Origin: Mytilus edulis | Taxonomy: Eukaryota > Mollusca > Bivalvia > Mytilida > Mytilidae | Direction: 5' to 3' | Assembly (NCBI RefSeq): GCF_963676685.1 | Contig: NC_092345.1 | Location: forward strand, 49,187,838 to 49,251,837 | DNA: 64,000 nt | Shown here: in pieces, positions 10,419 through 21,902 of the stretch | How positions within the stretch are numbered: the stretch's first letter is position 1 | How the letters are laid out: each line of letters opens with the position of its first letter | Translations under genes and position numbers: made by a program | Notes under the pieces: model-generated | The model's input: the letters and a program-made list of their open reading frames with translations, nothing else | What the model was told of the DNA's origin: nothing | The model's database searches: none

Positions 10419-11849
10419 TGGTGTCTTATTTTTTTTTCCAAGCTGGCTGTTAGGTTCCTCTAGTTTCACGTGTTATTTGGTATCATCCTTAGATGGTTGT
10501 TTGTTGGTATGAACAATCACACGTTTTAACATTCATCTCTCTTTCACCGTGAAAAGTAAGAAGACAAAATGTACATAATAATATAGCACCATAATAGAAG
10601 TGGACAGTTGATTCCATATGCCCATACTTTTCTGCCTAAAACTGTTGTGAGTAACACGACGGGTGCCACTAACCGGATCAGGAACTGCTGTCCTTTTCTG
10701 AGCATTTTAGTTAACCTCTAGTTAGTGTCGGGATTCGTCTTATTCAATTCTTTAGTTTTACGTGAGGTCTTTTTTGTTATTGTTGTTTTATCGTCGTTTT
10801 TCCTTTTCACAATAGTGGTTCATTTGGATTGGTGATATATTTATGATTCCTTCTTGTCTGATAGTATATTTTCTATCTGTCTCTTGGAATTCAGGGGGTG
10901 GGGGTTCGAAATATTAGATTCACTTCAACTTACAATTATATTTGAAACTTAAATAAGGGGATTGATCATCATAGCAAAACCTTCTAAAACTACCATCAAA
11001 CAGTTTCCATTTAAATCCTTAAAAAATCATATAATCTTCTCTGTATTTACTTGGCCAGTTCAAACCTATCTTGCAGAGATGGTATGTAAAATCTCCGTCC
11101 TTTTAAAAAAATATTATAAAATCCTTTGGACTGCATTTGGTTTGTGAAAGATCCGACCAAGAATAAACATCAATAAACTTCAAAACGTTTATTCCGTTTT
11201 GTCTCTTGAAATGTTTTTTAAAAGACATGTCTTACTTAAAACATCATATTGTCTTGGGTATAAACTATGAAACACTTTATGACAGAACTTAAGCTAGTCT
11301 TACAGTCATGTCTTTTGGTACCTGCTAAAGCAAAAGTATATATGTCTTGTCTATGTGCACCATCGTCAAGGTACACCAGAAGAGTTGCATGGTCCATCAG
11401 TAAATCTGCAACTTGAAGTACTGATAGAAATTGCTAAAAACATGTCATGTTCTTTATAAACTAAAACATTTTAATTATCTATCTATATTTATTAACGCAT
11501 ATCAATAAATGAAACAATTGGTCCAGTGCAAATGTGTTCGATCAACAGTTCTTCGGAACATTCAGTTCCGCCTGTGTCTTTAACTTTGGTAAAAGTAAAT
11601 ACCAGCACCACCAGACGACAAAATACCGGTAAAATTATATTCCAAGAATAAGTTTACAATTGCACACCGCATTGTTGCCATCGTTGTCTACAACAGAAAT
11701 TCAAACATGCAACTTTAAATTTCAAGTTCAAGTTCGACTGACATTCATAATTACAAAATATTGATTTCGCTAATCCTCCTCGAAAGACGGTTTAATATTT
11801 GTTACTTGTTTAGGTATTTTTTCAGGACAAACATGCTTTCTTTTTCCCG

Positions 11850-11915
11850 CTCTTTGGTCGGGTTGTTGTCTTCTTGGCACATTCACCATTTCCATTCTCA
11901 ATTTTATTTCTTATT
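11850..11915 (-). repeat. Dispersed repeat family C, fragment (inverted)
   Basis: The reverse complement carries 'gaaaatggtgaatgtgcca', matching the start of the copies at 13320, 16074 and 36906. Confidence 0.6.
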
Positions 11916-13319
11916 TCTTAAAATGTTAATTTAAAAGTTGTTTGTTCATAAAAGCATATAACTGTTCGTTAAATGTTACATGTAATATATTGTGGGAAAT
12001 TTGTTTCATTAAATAGAAATAGTTAGAAAATCCGCTTAAATGCTTATCATAGTGCAAATAAGTATTGCATTGTAAGGGCTCCCTAATATATATGTCATAC
12101 TTAAAATGTATACTAGTATTCCTTTATAGCGTGTGTTTAAATGCTCGTCTAATAATTATTATATTTCATTCCATTAAATCTATTTTCAATTTTGATAAAA
12201 ACAAATGCAAGTGTTATGACGTCTTAAAAAAATAAGGTAGCTCTATAAAACAAGATATATACTAGTATGGTATTCCTGTTAATGTGACAACTATCCATAA
12301 AGATCAAATGTCACAACGAACAAAGTAAAGGTAATTGCAAAACCTTCAATAATGAGTAAATTGTATGCCATAGTGTCGAGTAGTAATGACAAAATGCGAA
12401 ACAATTCAAACATTTTAAGCAACGGCAAGATTTTTTAAACAACAAACCGTGAAAACAAATATAACAGACAGCAATCAAATATCATCGCTGAATGACTACC
12501 TTCAACAATAACACCATTAGCTATTATTCGCAGTTTTGGTCCGATTTGATTTTAATGTCATTAAATGGTGACTTGTCGTCTGCGTCTGCATCTGATGGAG
12601 ACTTCTTGAAACAGTAACACCAATCTCATCTCTTCTTTTCATTTCCTGCCCATTAGCTCAACTAGGACCTGGTGTTTGAAATGTAAAGTAAATGCATAAA
12701 ATTTAACTTACATGACATTTAGACTAAAACTTTTCAATCTAAGATTTGTAAATATATGCTAAATTCTATTAAACGAGTATATGCTATGCAATTTAGTGCT
12801 CAGGGTAAGCCCCTCGATCTAAATTGCATAGTACTTACCTTGTCATAGACTAACCGATACATAGAGAGTTGAGAAGGTGAACACAAAGTGTTTTACTGTT
12901 ATGGTGTAAGTTTTAGATCGTTGATCTACTCTTTTCAATTTATTATAAATTGTTTAGACTACAAATGTTTAAAGAATGAGTTGGTGTCTTTTCTATTTGT
13001 TTGTATTCTGCTCAAAATCCCCAGTTTTATTCTCTCTGAGGCAAACAGATACATACACAGCAAAAAAAAACCCAAAAAAGTAAAGAATAAATACACACTA
13101 ACTTTTAAAATACAGAAGAGCATATATATATATAACTTGTTTTTATGGAGTATTGTAGGGATTAGGTGCTGATGACTTATTTTGATATTCCTTGTTTTTA
13201 TTCATTTTTAACTTTTTTCCGCTGTATAAGATATTGATATTAAAATGCAGATGTTAAACGAAACCACATTTAAGAAAATAATATATAGAAAAATATCTGC
13301 ATTTGCTGTTACTCTTCTA

Positions 13320-13412
13320 TAAAATTGAAAATGGAAATGGGGAATGTGTCTAAGAAACAACAACCCAACCATGGAGCAGACGACAGCCGAAGATCACAAA
13401 TGGGTCTTCAAT
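13320..13412 (+). repeat. Dispersed repeat family C, copy 2
   Basis: Shares 'aaatggggaatgtgtc', 'caacccaacca' and 'atgggtcttcaat' with copies at 16074-16220 and 36750-36906 (inverted). It lies in the intron just downstream of the CARD exon's donor. Confidence 0.7.
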
Positions 13413-13540
13413 GTGTTTGCTCTTTAGATATTTATTTTTTGTTTTATATTGCACTGTCTGGGTTTTTTTCATGTTTGTAATTTTTTTATGTGTTCCTATT
13501 TAGAAATATGCTGGAAGTATTACGAATGTGTATAACTTAC

Positions 13541-15017
13541 TTGCAGGGATGTATTGACAGCCATCCTTGTATCCTTTGTTTCTTGATTGTTTTACTTTTT
13601 CTCTTAGTTTTAATAATCTTTCTTTAGACCTCTTAATTTCATTTTCTAACTTCTCTAAATTACTTAAAGAATGATCTATCTCACATTCTATTTTGTCAAA
13701 TTGTCTTTGAATTCGACTGTCTTCTTCGTTGTCATTACATGGGGTTGAAATTTCATATTCATGATCGTGAAATTCCTTTATTGGTTTACACAAATTGTTA
13801 TATATATTGAGAGCATTTTGAGATCCTAGTATTTCTTTTGAATACTCTCCCTTTGTTGCATAACATAGTGCTTTCTCTGTGTATTTTATAGCGTTTGAGA
13901 AATCATAATCTAAACCGAAATGTCTGGCTTTCGCTGTATAGTATGACCACTTCCAACGAGTTTCCATTCTCTTCCAACTTTCTTTAGACTCTTTTATTGA
14001 TCTTAAAAAACCTTTGGCTTTACGTTTGTCTTCTGTTGTAACGGAAACATCTAGATATACACCGAACATACCTATACCCAAGAGAAGATGTGACAGTTTT
14101 AACAGCACCATTCTCTTGAAATCCAAATACACAGTTTCATCAAATTCAATTTCAACAGCAAAATGTTCAATTGCTTGGTTAGCAATGTTGTTGAGTTGTT
14201 CCTTAAGACCTGGTTCCAAAGTTTCGGCGTATTTCTGACACAGCATATTATACTCAATGTATAATACCGTACCCGTTTCCCTACAACCATGTATTAAGTC
14301 AAATTTGCTTTTTGCATCATTCACATAGTCTAAAGCGGTATCTAGTTCATCTTTGTTTGTCATTAAAACTGCCGAGCCATATCGAACAAGTCTCATCATT
14401 TCTGGTAGGTTTTCCTCTGACAAATAAGGTTTCAGATTTTCCATCTTATCGAAAACGTCGGTATACATAAGATTTTTATCATATATCACTCTCTTGTACT
14501 CACACCATGCATCAAGGGCGAAAAAGTAAAAGTCTGCAGCTTTAAATCTTTTATTACTCAAACCTGAATTTTCAACAATTTTCCAGTTTTGTTCTGCTTT
14601 GAAAAACTCTTCTTCGAAAGTCAAGTGATCTCCACTGTGACTAAGACGCTTCAGATAATGTCTATACACAACTAACTCTTTTCGAAACTTGCTAAAATAT
14701 TCTGCTTTTCGTTGGACGGAAACTGAGCTCTGTGATGACTGACGAAGTACTTCTGCTAAAAACCCGTACCCAGTATTCCTTAACGACTCGTATAAAATTT
14801 CCATTGTAATATTATCCATGTCAGCCACTTGGAACATGAACACTCGAGCCCTGTCCCCTCTGAATTCGATGCTTCGCAACTTCATACAAGTATTTGCGTT
14901 AAAAACACCAATTTCATAAAGAAAGTCCATGACGTAATTTGGATCTAGATTCTCTATAAATATTCGGTGCACTTTTCGGAGCAATAATTTGCTTTGTTCG
15001 TCCATTTTTAATATCAT
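13541..15017 (-). CDS. CARD - TPR-like - coiled-coil protein, 5' coding exon(s)
   Basis: A continuous frame of 492 codons runs from ATG at 15017 (a second ATG at 15005 gives MDEQ...) to a strong donor, CTGCAA|GTAAGTTA, at 13541/13540. Residues ~10-92 form a Caspase Recruitment Domain: LLRKxRxFxxENLD, then a hydrophobic helix pair, then LRxTGYGFLAEVLRQ, close to the usual CARD ending. Residues ~130-410 are all-helical with TPR-like A/B helix periodicity (for example FSNAIKYTEKALCYA). Residues ~437-478 are a charged coiled coil (SNLEKLENEIKRSKERLLKL). CARDs mediate homotypic assembly in apoptosis, NF-kB and antiviral signalling, so a cytosolic adaptor or sensor is inferred. Without splicing, the frame would read 13 further residues to a stop at 13500. 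A 3' exon is therefore likely but was not located. The large single exon suggests retroduplication or an expanded family. Confidence 0.75.
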
Positions 15018-16885
15018 TTTATTATACGGAAGTGTTAGAAGGTTTACATGGGTTTTACATGTGTTCCTAAAAAAAGTCCCTGACGCAATTTAGGTCTTCT
15101 AAAATTATACTATTCTTATTATATGCATTTTTTCCCTAGTACAATGTAATATCTTATTATATTGTCCATTTAATTATATAATCATAAATCTGTTAAATGC
15201 TTTTATTATGATTTATGAACCAAAACATTCGCTGCATATTTGATATGAATACATGTACATCTGAAACCAAATACTATAATACTTAATTGTATTACTCTAC
15301 ATTTAATATGATCGGTAAAATAAAAAAATAAACAAGGCTTTCAACCCAATAGTATATAGTGTGTGTCTGCTATATATATTATATCCTTTTTGAAGGGAGT
15401 AAGTTAATGTAACTTGATGCTCTAAAAACTATATAAAAGTGTGATTTCTAGTCTATGTCTCTTGCAACTGTAAAATTTGTAAACAATTGCGTCTTACTTC
15501 TGAAATAGTTTATAAAGAGCTCCATATACGTATTTTTTTTTCAAATAATATATCAAAAAAACTTTTTTATATTCCTTTGAATATTTAAATTGGTTAAAAA
15601 AAGGAAACCCTGTCCCCCTCAATTTCCACCTCTGAGAGTTATAAAACATGCCTTATTTTTCAGTAAAGAAGAAAATGCGGTTCAAAAATGAAGTCCATTA
15701 AATTCCATACAATATGTTGTAAAACGTTTGTGATGTTTGGGTCATTTCTCCCTTTAGTGCCTCGAAAACGTTACATTTACAATGAATCTACTCGAAAAAA
15801 ATACAAACATGGACTGTCATATGGAATTCCAAGCAAAAGAAATGCATGAAAATAGGACTAAAAGGGTTCAAAAAGTATATCGTTACGATGGACCAAGATA
15901 AAGTCCCTTTTAGCTTAGCTATATCATATTTGGATAACACAGACCGAATGGGAAACAAAACCTAAAAAATGATGTATGTACAAAAAAAAACTTGCCGTTC
16001 TAAATCAATACCAACTATCGCTTATTAAAAAGGACACTATAAGAATCGGTTTAATTGAACTATTATCATATATAAAATTGAGAATAAAAATGGGGAATGT
16101 GTCAAATAGACAAAAACCCAACCAACGAGCAGATAACAGCCGAAGGCCACCAAATGGGTCTTCAATACAGCAAGAAAATCCCGCACCCGGAGGCGTGCTT
16201 CAGCTGGCCCCTTAACAAATTGTATATTTGTTCATTGATAATGAATGTCAGACTAAACTCAGAAATATATAAAAGAAACTAAAATTAAAAATCATACAAG
16301 ACTAACAAAGGCCAGAACCTCCGGACCGGCGCAAACATGCTGCGCGGTTAAACATGTTTTATGGACATGTATGTAAAAGTAATTGTGAAAGAAAACTATG
16401 GTATCAGACGACTGATAATGAGGACGCCACACAAATGCCACCAAACGAAGTCACCAACAACCATAATTCAATATAAGACCTGTTGAATATAATCAACTTA
16501 CTATAAGATATAATTTGGTCTGTAAATAGAAGAAATGTAAAGATTTCACAACAGGTTAATTTTGGGACGTCATCGTAGATTCAGTATCCCTCCGATGGGA
16601 CCAAAGATAATATCTTGTTTACACTGTATTAATATCTTTGTGTCATTATTTTGGCCGTAAATAAGGGAAGAATATGTCATGTACTGTAGTAATTGAGTGG
16701 GCAAAATTTGTATCTGTGTTTAAAACTAGGTAACAATTTATATATTTTTGCATAAAGATTCTGAGTACATTTACATTTGTTCCCTAATCATGACGCCTGG
16801 ATGAGGTAGTAATGTATGTGGTGGCAGCAGTTTCTTTTAAATCATTGCATATACAGAGAGAATGATAATTTTGTATGTATATTTA
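15018..16885. other. Intergenic, AT-rich
   Basis: Contains repeat C (16074-16220). No promoter motif can be assigned confidently upstream of the CARD gene, and no coding sequence was recognised. Confidence 0.5.
16074..16220 (+). repeat. Dispersed repeat family C, copy 3
   Basis: Begins 'aaattgagaataaaaatggg' and shares the leader and the 'atgggtcttcaat' to 'cttcagctggcccct' tail with the inverted copy at 36750-36906. Reading frames across copies are partly open ('MGNVS.R..P..R.DN') but broken by indels. That could be an old coding relic or chance. Confidence 0.7.
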
Positions 16886-17194
16886 GGCAGCAACCATTTG
16901 ATTTTCGGGGGGGGGGGGGGGGGGGGGCTATGGTTTTTTTTTTGGAAAAAAAAGTTTGTTTCCAGTTTTTGGAGAAAAAAATAATTTGTTTTTGATTCTG
17001 AGAAAAAAAAATTGTTTGTTTCACCCTCAGCTGCCACTATATGTAATGCTAAAATTGAAAGAAAAAAATTGTTTTCGACTTGTCGCGAAAAAAATAAATT
17101 GTTTTTCGGCCCAGGCGAAAAAAAATATTTGTCCAGAAAAAAAACCCATAGCCCCCCCCCCCCCCCCCCCCCAGAAAATCAAATGGTTGCTGCC
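16886..17194. mobile_element. Harbinger-like MITE with internal A-rich tandem repeats
   Basis: A 309 bp element with inverted ends GGCAGCAACCATTTGATTTT next to a G-run, and the complement after a C-run. TTA target duplications lie at 16883-16885 and 17195-17197. TWA duplications fit PIF/Harbinger. The interior is about six degenerate units of the form 'gaaaaaaa.ttgttt'. The ends match those of 55651-55933, but the interior does not. Confidence 0.7.
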
Positions 17195-17496
17195 TTAGCG
17201 GTTAAAGTTTGCAGGTACGTGTACGTGAAGTCCATAGTTTTTTCGTGCAGTACTGTCTTGTCAGATGTCTGGTGTATTAGCATAGTGGATGAAATTTCTA
17301 CAATGTTATGAACAGTCTTGTAGAATATTTCAATTTATCTTGAATGTATTATATTTTTTTGGTTTTTTTTTAATGCTGAACCAGTTTAACTTGTTAATAT
17401 TTCATTTCTGACACGCTGATGTCAGGGATCTTATGGTATCGATCGAGGACCAAATCAATTGTAATGTTTATGTCTGCTGAACAGAATGAGATTCCC

Positions 17497-17924
17497 TAAA
17501 GCCCGAGTCACACTGTCACGTTTTACTACATTTTAAAATGCTACGTTTCAACTGCGTTTTGAATAAAAATGTCCGGTTAAAACTAGGTTTTACTAGTTTT
17601 TTTCTACGTACGTTCATATCACAATTTGTTACGTCAAAGTACGTGTAAACCCACGTTTCAACCACGCATTGAAACGTTTCGATGCGTAGTAAGTACGTTT
17701 TGTTTCGTTCCGCTAAGCTTTGATACGTACTTTCTATGTTTCTACTTCGTTTCAATTTTCACTACGTTTGTTGTTAAATTTTCAAAACTTACGGGGCATG
17801 TCCCGTTTTAGTCAAAGGATCACTACGCTTCGATACGCTTAGTTACGTATATTCCCGTTCCGCTACGCTTTCAAAACGTAGTAAAACGTAGCACTTGAAA
17901 CGTGACATTGTGACTGGGGCTTTA
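17497..17924. mobile_element. Palindromic MITE rich in TACGTTTC motifs
   Basis: The ends, AAAGCCCGAGTCACACTGTCACGTTTT and a near complement (17895-17924), are inverted. The ~430 bp interior is dense in ACGTTTC/GAAACGT and TACGTA-type words in both orientations, giving many nested short hairpins. No coding content. Confidence 0.65.
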
Positions 17925-18127
17925 ACTGAGCAATAGTACTACTCCCGAACAGGTAACGTTAAACAAGTGACATGTATGCCTGACTTTTGATGGTTTTTTT
18001 TTTATTTCTTTTTATGAGATAGGAAGCTCAGACATTTGTGATCATTTGATACATTTAGCTATGATGTTCTCTATTTACTTTGACCGTTTAGTTTGTTTGT
18101 TGTATTATGCCAAGATATATAGCCTAA

Positions 18128-18402
18128 TTACAGCCGATTTTATTGCCGCGTGTAGCCAAAAGCTAATATGTTTGGTTAGTTTCCTTGTTAGCTGAACCGT
18201 GAAGTCCTTGTTAAATTGAGTAAACTACTCTACTTTAAGAGTAGACTAATCCAACAGATATCCAATCTATCAGTCTGTTGGACTAGGCTTCTTCGAAAGG
18301 AGGATAGTATACCTGACCTAATAATGACTTCACAGTTCAGCTAACAAGCAAGCTAACCAAAAATATTACCTTTGGCTACACACTCAATAAAATCGGCTGT
18401 AA
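18128..18402. mobile_element. Palindromic MITE with TTACAGCCGATTTTATTG ends
   Basis: A 275 bp element. Outer arms (18128-18215) pair with 18315-18402 across 'ggttag', 'cttgttagctgaac' and 'tgaagtc'. A second hairpin (CCAACAG...CTGTTGG) sits in the centre. Its inner sequence is related to 59513-59570. Confidence 0.7.
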
Positions 18403-18923
18403 CACATTTAGAAGAAAAAAGTTCATTTTTATTTTGTAATTATTTAAATGAAATCAGCTGCAAATATGACATACAATGAATGGTTTTTGTTTGGTCTTGA
18501 ACCCTGCTAAACATAAGAACGACACACTAAGCCGAATTATCAACATGCTTGGTTGAAACTGATCCAACCAATATTAAGAAATGTTTGCTTTAACTCTTAA
18601 ATATCGCGCGCATGTTACATAGCCAGCAAAGATCATTTTAAAGCTTTTCGTTTGACTCGGTCAGGGATAGAGCCAATGAGATCTTGCATTTTAAGTGCAA
18701 CTACAAGATTACTAAGGTTCTTTTTACGACCAATGTGAACAACAAACATCTAGGACATGATCAATGTAGAATGCAAGAATGGAGAAAAACAAAAGACGAT
18801 TGCATTAATTCTAAACACTTACACTAACGTATGCATGTCTTTAAGCTAGTAAGAGGATACAAATAAAAAAGGTTACAGAGTTATTTTCTTCTTCTTTTGT
18901 CAAATGAAAGTTTGCCATCGGTA

Positions 18924-19073
18924 ATGATCATAATTGTTGGTATTTCCTTACTCTTTCACTACTCTAAGCTAGATTGTGGCGACCATTTCATTTTGTTAGA
19001 TGAAGCCAAGGTACTCTGTGAAAACCACCGACCTACCGCTGGAAATCTACCAATCCTAGTCAATTGTACTGTA
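18924..19073 (+). CDS. Possible signal-peptide first exon
   Basis: ATG at 18924 opens 50 codons. The first ~18 are hydrophobic (MIIIVGISLLFHYSKLDC), as in a secretory signal. The rest includes three Cys and an N-glycosylation sequon (NCT). It ends exactly at a GTAAGA donor at phase 0. No downstream exon was identified, and the start context is only fair. This is a weak candidate. Confidence 0.25.
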
Positions 19074-19097
19074 GTAAGATTAGAGTCAAGCGCATCT

Positions 19098-19190
19098 GCA
19101 ACGAGAGGGGTTAATTCAAACCGACAACCTCAGTGATGACAGATTTGTTATCCCTGCAGATGACCAACTAAGACCACTCGGCTTCCACTT
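19098..19190 (-). repeat. Degenerate tRNA-like (SINE-related) fragment
   Basis: The reverse strand has a GCCGAGTGGTCTTAGTTGG box-A-like segment and, about 55 bases on, a degenerate box B (GGTTTGAATTA). The stems do not close, so it is read as a decayed SINE head, not a tRNA gene. Confidence 0.3.
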
Positions 19191-20306
19191 TATATCATGA
19201 TGTTTTTATAAAAATAACAAAAGTTAATATAATAGAAAAACAAAGGATATGGGATATCTGTTCATGACTAAAAATTAGTACACGCACAGAAAAAAAACAC
19301 ACACAAAAAGCAAAGGAACAGCGCTTTTATTGCTTGTTTTCATGCTACCTTTTGTGAGTGACTGGTATATTTTGAAAGGATTATAAGAATGAAGAGAATT
19401 TTTATGAGAATAAATGACAGAATTTTGAAATAATATATTGAGAAAACATCTCTGATAAAATGCTTTCTAGAAAAACTCAAATCAAATTAGGGTCACCGTA
19501 CGTGTGTTGTCATTCTAAAACAAAAAACAAAAACCTACTGTAGATTCCTTTGTAAATCTTCATTACCTTTTTTTAGACTTGTTTTAAAATAAAAAATAAT
19601 GAAATCGAAAGAAATTTTGCGTTTGTAAAAACAGTCGTTATAATTAATCAGATATATGAAACCACACAGTTGTGCTCATTTCAAAGAAAAGAATTTTAAA
19701 TGTCTCAAAGTTGCATATTTCATCCGATATCAAGACTGTCGTGTTCTGTTAATTTACGACTCAAGATGGTGGAGAACCTCGAATTACTTTACGCAAACTC
19801 TCAGTCAAAATCACATATATCCAATATTTCAAAAATTAATAAACACTGAGAAAAAAAATACATTTTACTTAATCTCTAAACAATATCTATGAATTATGTA
19901 AAGGACTATGGAAATTATAACAACAAGACTGATTTACTTTTTAAGTACTGGTGATTTGTATACCTAAATGAACAGAGTATCACACAACACGGTCTGTACC
20001 CCTATATACATCAAAATCCGTTCTTTTGTAGCAGTTATAACAGATAATTCTGGTGTATACATATGCATAGTTGACTTTTAATGACGTAAGCATCTTAAGT
20101 GAGCAGTAACTTGCAGAGTCATTGTTTACTATTTAACTAATGACACTAATAGGAACAAAACATCATTACACACAAAGCAATCTGTTAGAGTTTCTGAGAA
20201 ATCTACCAAGCCTCTATGAATAAGGCGAAATAAAACTTTTCTATGGAAACCATAATAATCATTCTAATGTAAACAAATAAGTGGATTTTATGTTAATATT
20301 CACCGT

Positions 20307-21902
20307 TCAAACAACAGTCGTTACAGGGTTGCAGTCTGAAAAACGTCCATTTGACATAGGAGTCGTGGATTCGAAACTCACCATACTATAAAAAATAACA
20401 ATTTGAAAAGCCATACATAGCCATAAAATAAGAAGTGAAAAATTGTTCATTAGTCTTATGCCATATGAATCGTTTTCTTCCTTGCAACAACTACAATCAC
20501 AAGAAAATGCTTTAAGCAATGATGCGCACCAAGTTTTTGGAGTGTATCTACACATTTTACACCCAAGTGTACAACAGCAAAGAGGACATGGCATATCGCA
20601 CATGCAGCAGCATTCTTTTGGTTGTATCTTGCAAAAATATTCCTTGTTTCGGCAACAACAGCAGCGCCAGCACAGATTGCAACACCCGTCCTCTCCTCCA
20701 ATTGTGTCAAAACTCGTGACAAACCGAAGTGTCATGGAAATACATGCGCTGATAGAAGCCAACAATGCATAAAGGTTCACGTGAGGCTTTAGCTTATCAC
20801 AATCACACAAAAAGAAATAAATAGTAAATAGTATGTTTTGCGGAAGTTCTTCGAAAAACATAACAAAACATATTTCACTTTGACCTTGCAAAATTTGGAA
20901 AAAGTTTGGTTTCCTCTTTTTAATAATTTCCATAACAATGTTTATTACTTGCAAGATTGACAGCAGTGATCCAAGGAGAGAAAAAACAGCCGCCAGAGTC
21001 CAAACATCATTCGTGTTACTACACATCGATGTATCGATTGCTAATATATCGAGCTTAAATGTCTTGTTGATCACTCTACAATTCGCCTTACACATTCCAG
21101 ATTCAAAATCACTTGATGTGCCAAGGAACTGAATTGGTCCAGAACTTGCAAGCAACCAATCATTGACTAGATCCCATATAATGAAAAAAATCACTAAAAT
21201 ACGAATCGTAACGAAAGTGCTGGTTGACATTTCTGTCTTCTTCTTTGAGATGTCTATGCTCGTATCGGAACCACGCCTGCTTTTATGCGGTTCTGTATAA
21301 ACAGGTTCAAGGGATCTGTGCCAAGACGGTACATTGCCATAGTCTACAACACTATTTGCAACAGATCTCGGTTGTCTTGAACTTCGGTATATATCGTCAA
21401 TACTACCACTTTCAACGGCTCTCGGTATTTCCCAATTACTTGACTGTCTGGTACCTGGCTCAGATAGAACTCCTCTCCCTCTGTATATTTGCATACCAGG
21501 TCCACTCCTTGATTCTACAACTGCTGATCTCTGATCGTACGGTCGTCTCTCATATCTTCTGCCATTATAAGCAGAATATCCATGATTATCTTGACCTATA
21601 TTTTCCGTTGCAGCGATACTTCTTCTGTCATAGTCAGGTCCCATGAATCTGGTTTCCTCGTTGTCGCTATATAGTGGGTTTGTTCGTCGCACTGCTGGTC
21701 CATGTAGTCCACTTTCACTCTGAACGGGCAATGGGATGCCATTTGCAAGGTAGTTATTTCCTAAGGGACGTCCATTATATTGTTCTGTTCTATGATCTCG
21801 CCAAGAATTTTCATTTCTACCATATTGATATGGAGACCGATCATCTAGGCTCCCTTGACCATTTTCTTCATTCCATCGGCGTGTGAACTCTTCCCTATAC
21901 AT
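20307..21902 (-). CDS. Multi-pass membrane protein with Cys-rich loop
   Basis: ATG at 21902 gives 531 residues; an acceptor-like TTGCAATTGCAG ends at 21913, ten bases upstream, so this is probably the last and main coding exon. Residues 1-225 are hydrophilic and rich in Arg, Tyr, Ser and Gly (disordered, presumably cytoplasmic). Hydrophobic segments lie at ~229-253, 300-327, 345-366, 376-395 and 484-509. Between the last two is a loop (407-473) with 23 cysteines in 67 residues, in CC, CCC and CCCC runs. The second to fourth segments, including 'FFEELPQNILFTIYFF', loosely resemble XK-related membrane proteins, but this is not strong enough to assign. The Cys clusters could be palmitoylated or bind metal. 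It ends in a stop at 20307. In-frame codons upstream of 21902 exist but precede the acceptor. Confidence 0.7.
   Translation of the reverse strand: MYREEFTRRWNEENGQGSLDDRSPYQYGRNENSWRDHRTEQYNGRPLGNNYLANGIPLPVQSESGLHGPAVRRTNPLYSDNEETRFMGPDYDRRSIAATENIGQDNHGYSAYNGRRYERRPYDQRSAVVESRSGPGMQIYRGRGVLSEPGTRQSSNWEIPRAVESGSIDDIYRSSRQPRSVANSVVDYGNVPSWHRSLEPVYTEPHKSRRGSDTSIDISKKKTEMSTSTFVTIRILVIFFIIWDLVNDWLLASSGPIQFLGTSSDFESGMCKANCRVINKTFKLDILAIDTSMCSNTNDVWTLAAVFSLLGSLLSILQVINIVMEIIKKRKPNFFQILQGQSEICFVMFFEELPQNILFTIYFFLCDCDKLKPHVNLYALLASISACISMTLRFVTSFDTIGGEDGCCNLCWRCCCCRNKEYFCKIQPKECCCMCDMPCPLCCCTLGCKMCRYTPKTWCASLLKAFSCDCSCCKEENDSYGIRLMNNFSLLILWLCMAFQIVIFYSMVSFESTTPMSNGRFSDCNPVTTVV

Larger units (their letters stand above)
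9340..13540. other. Intergenic stretch and downstream intron of the CARD gene
   Basis: No recognised coding exon. It contains the palindromic element at 10229-10418, two copies of dispersed repeat C (11850-11915 and 13320-13412) and a diverged relative of repeat B near 12270-12430. The 3' exon or exons of the CARD gene should lie here or further left but could not be identified. Confidence 0.45.

Noticed and set aside
12888-13172. 94-residue plus-strand frame with hydrophobic start
   Set aside because: Hydrophobicity follows from T-rich sequence. No splice support, and a homopolymer-rich 3' half.
16837-17311. Proline-rich open frames around 17 kb
   Set aside because: They arise from the G/C-runs of the MITE and are not conserved in its relative at 55651.
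20443-20772. Plus-strand open frames over the membrane-protein gene
   Set aside because: Antisense shadows of the long minus-strand frame. Gln and His richness comes from complemented Cys codons.
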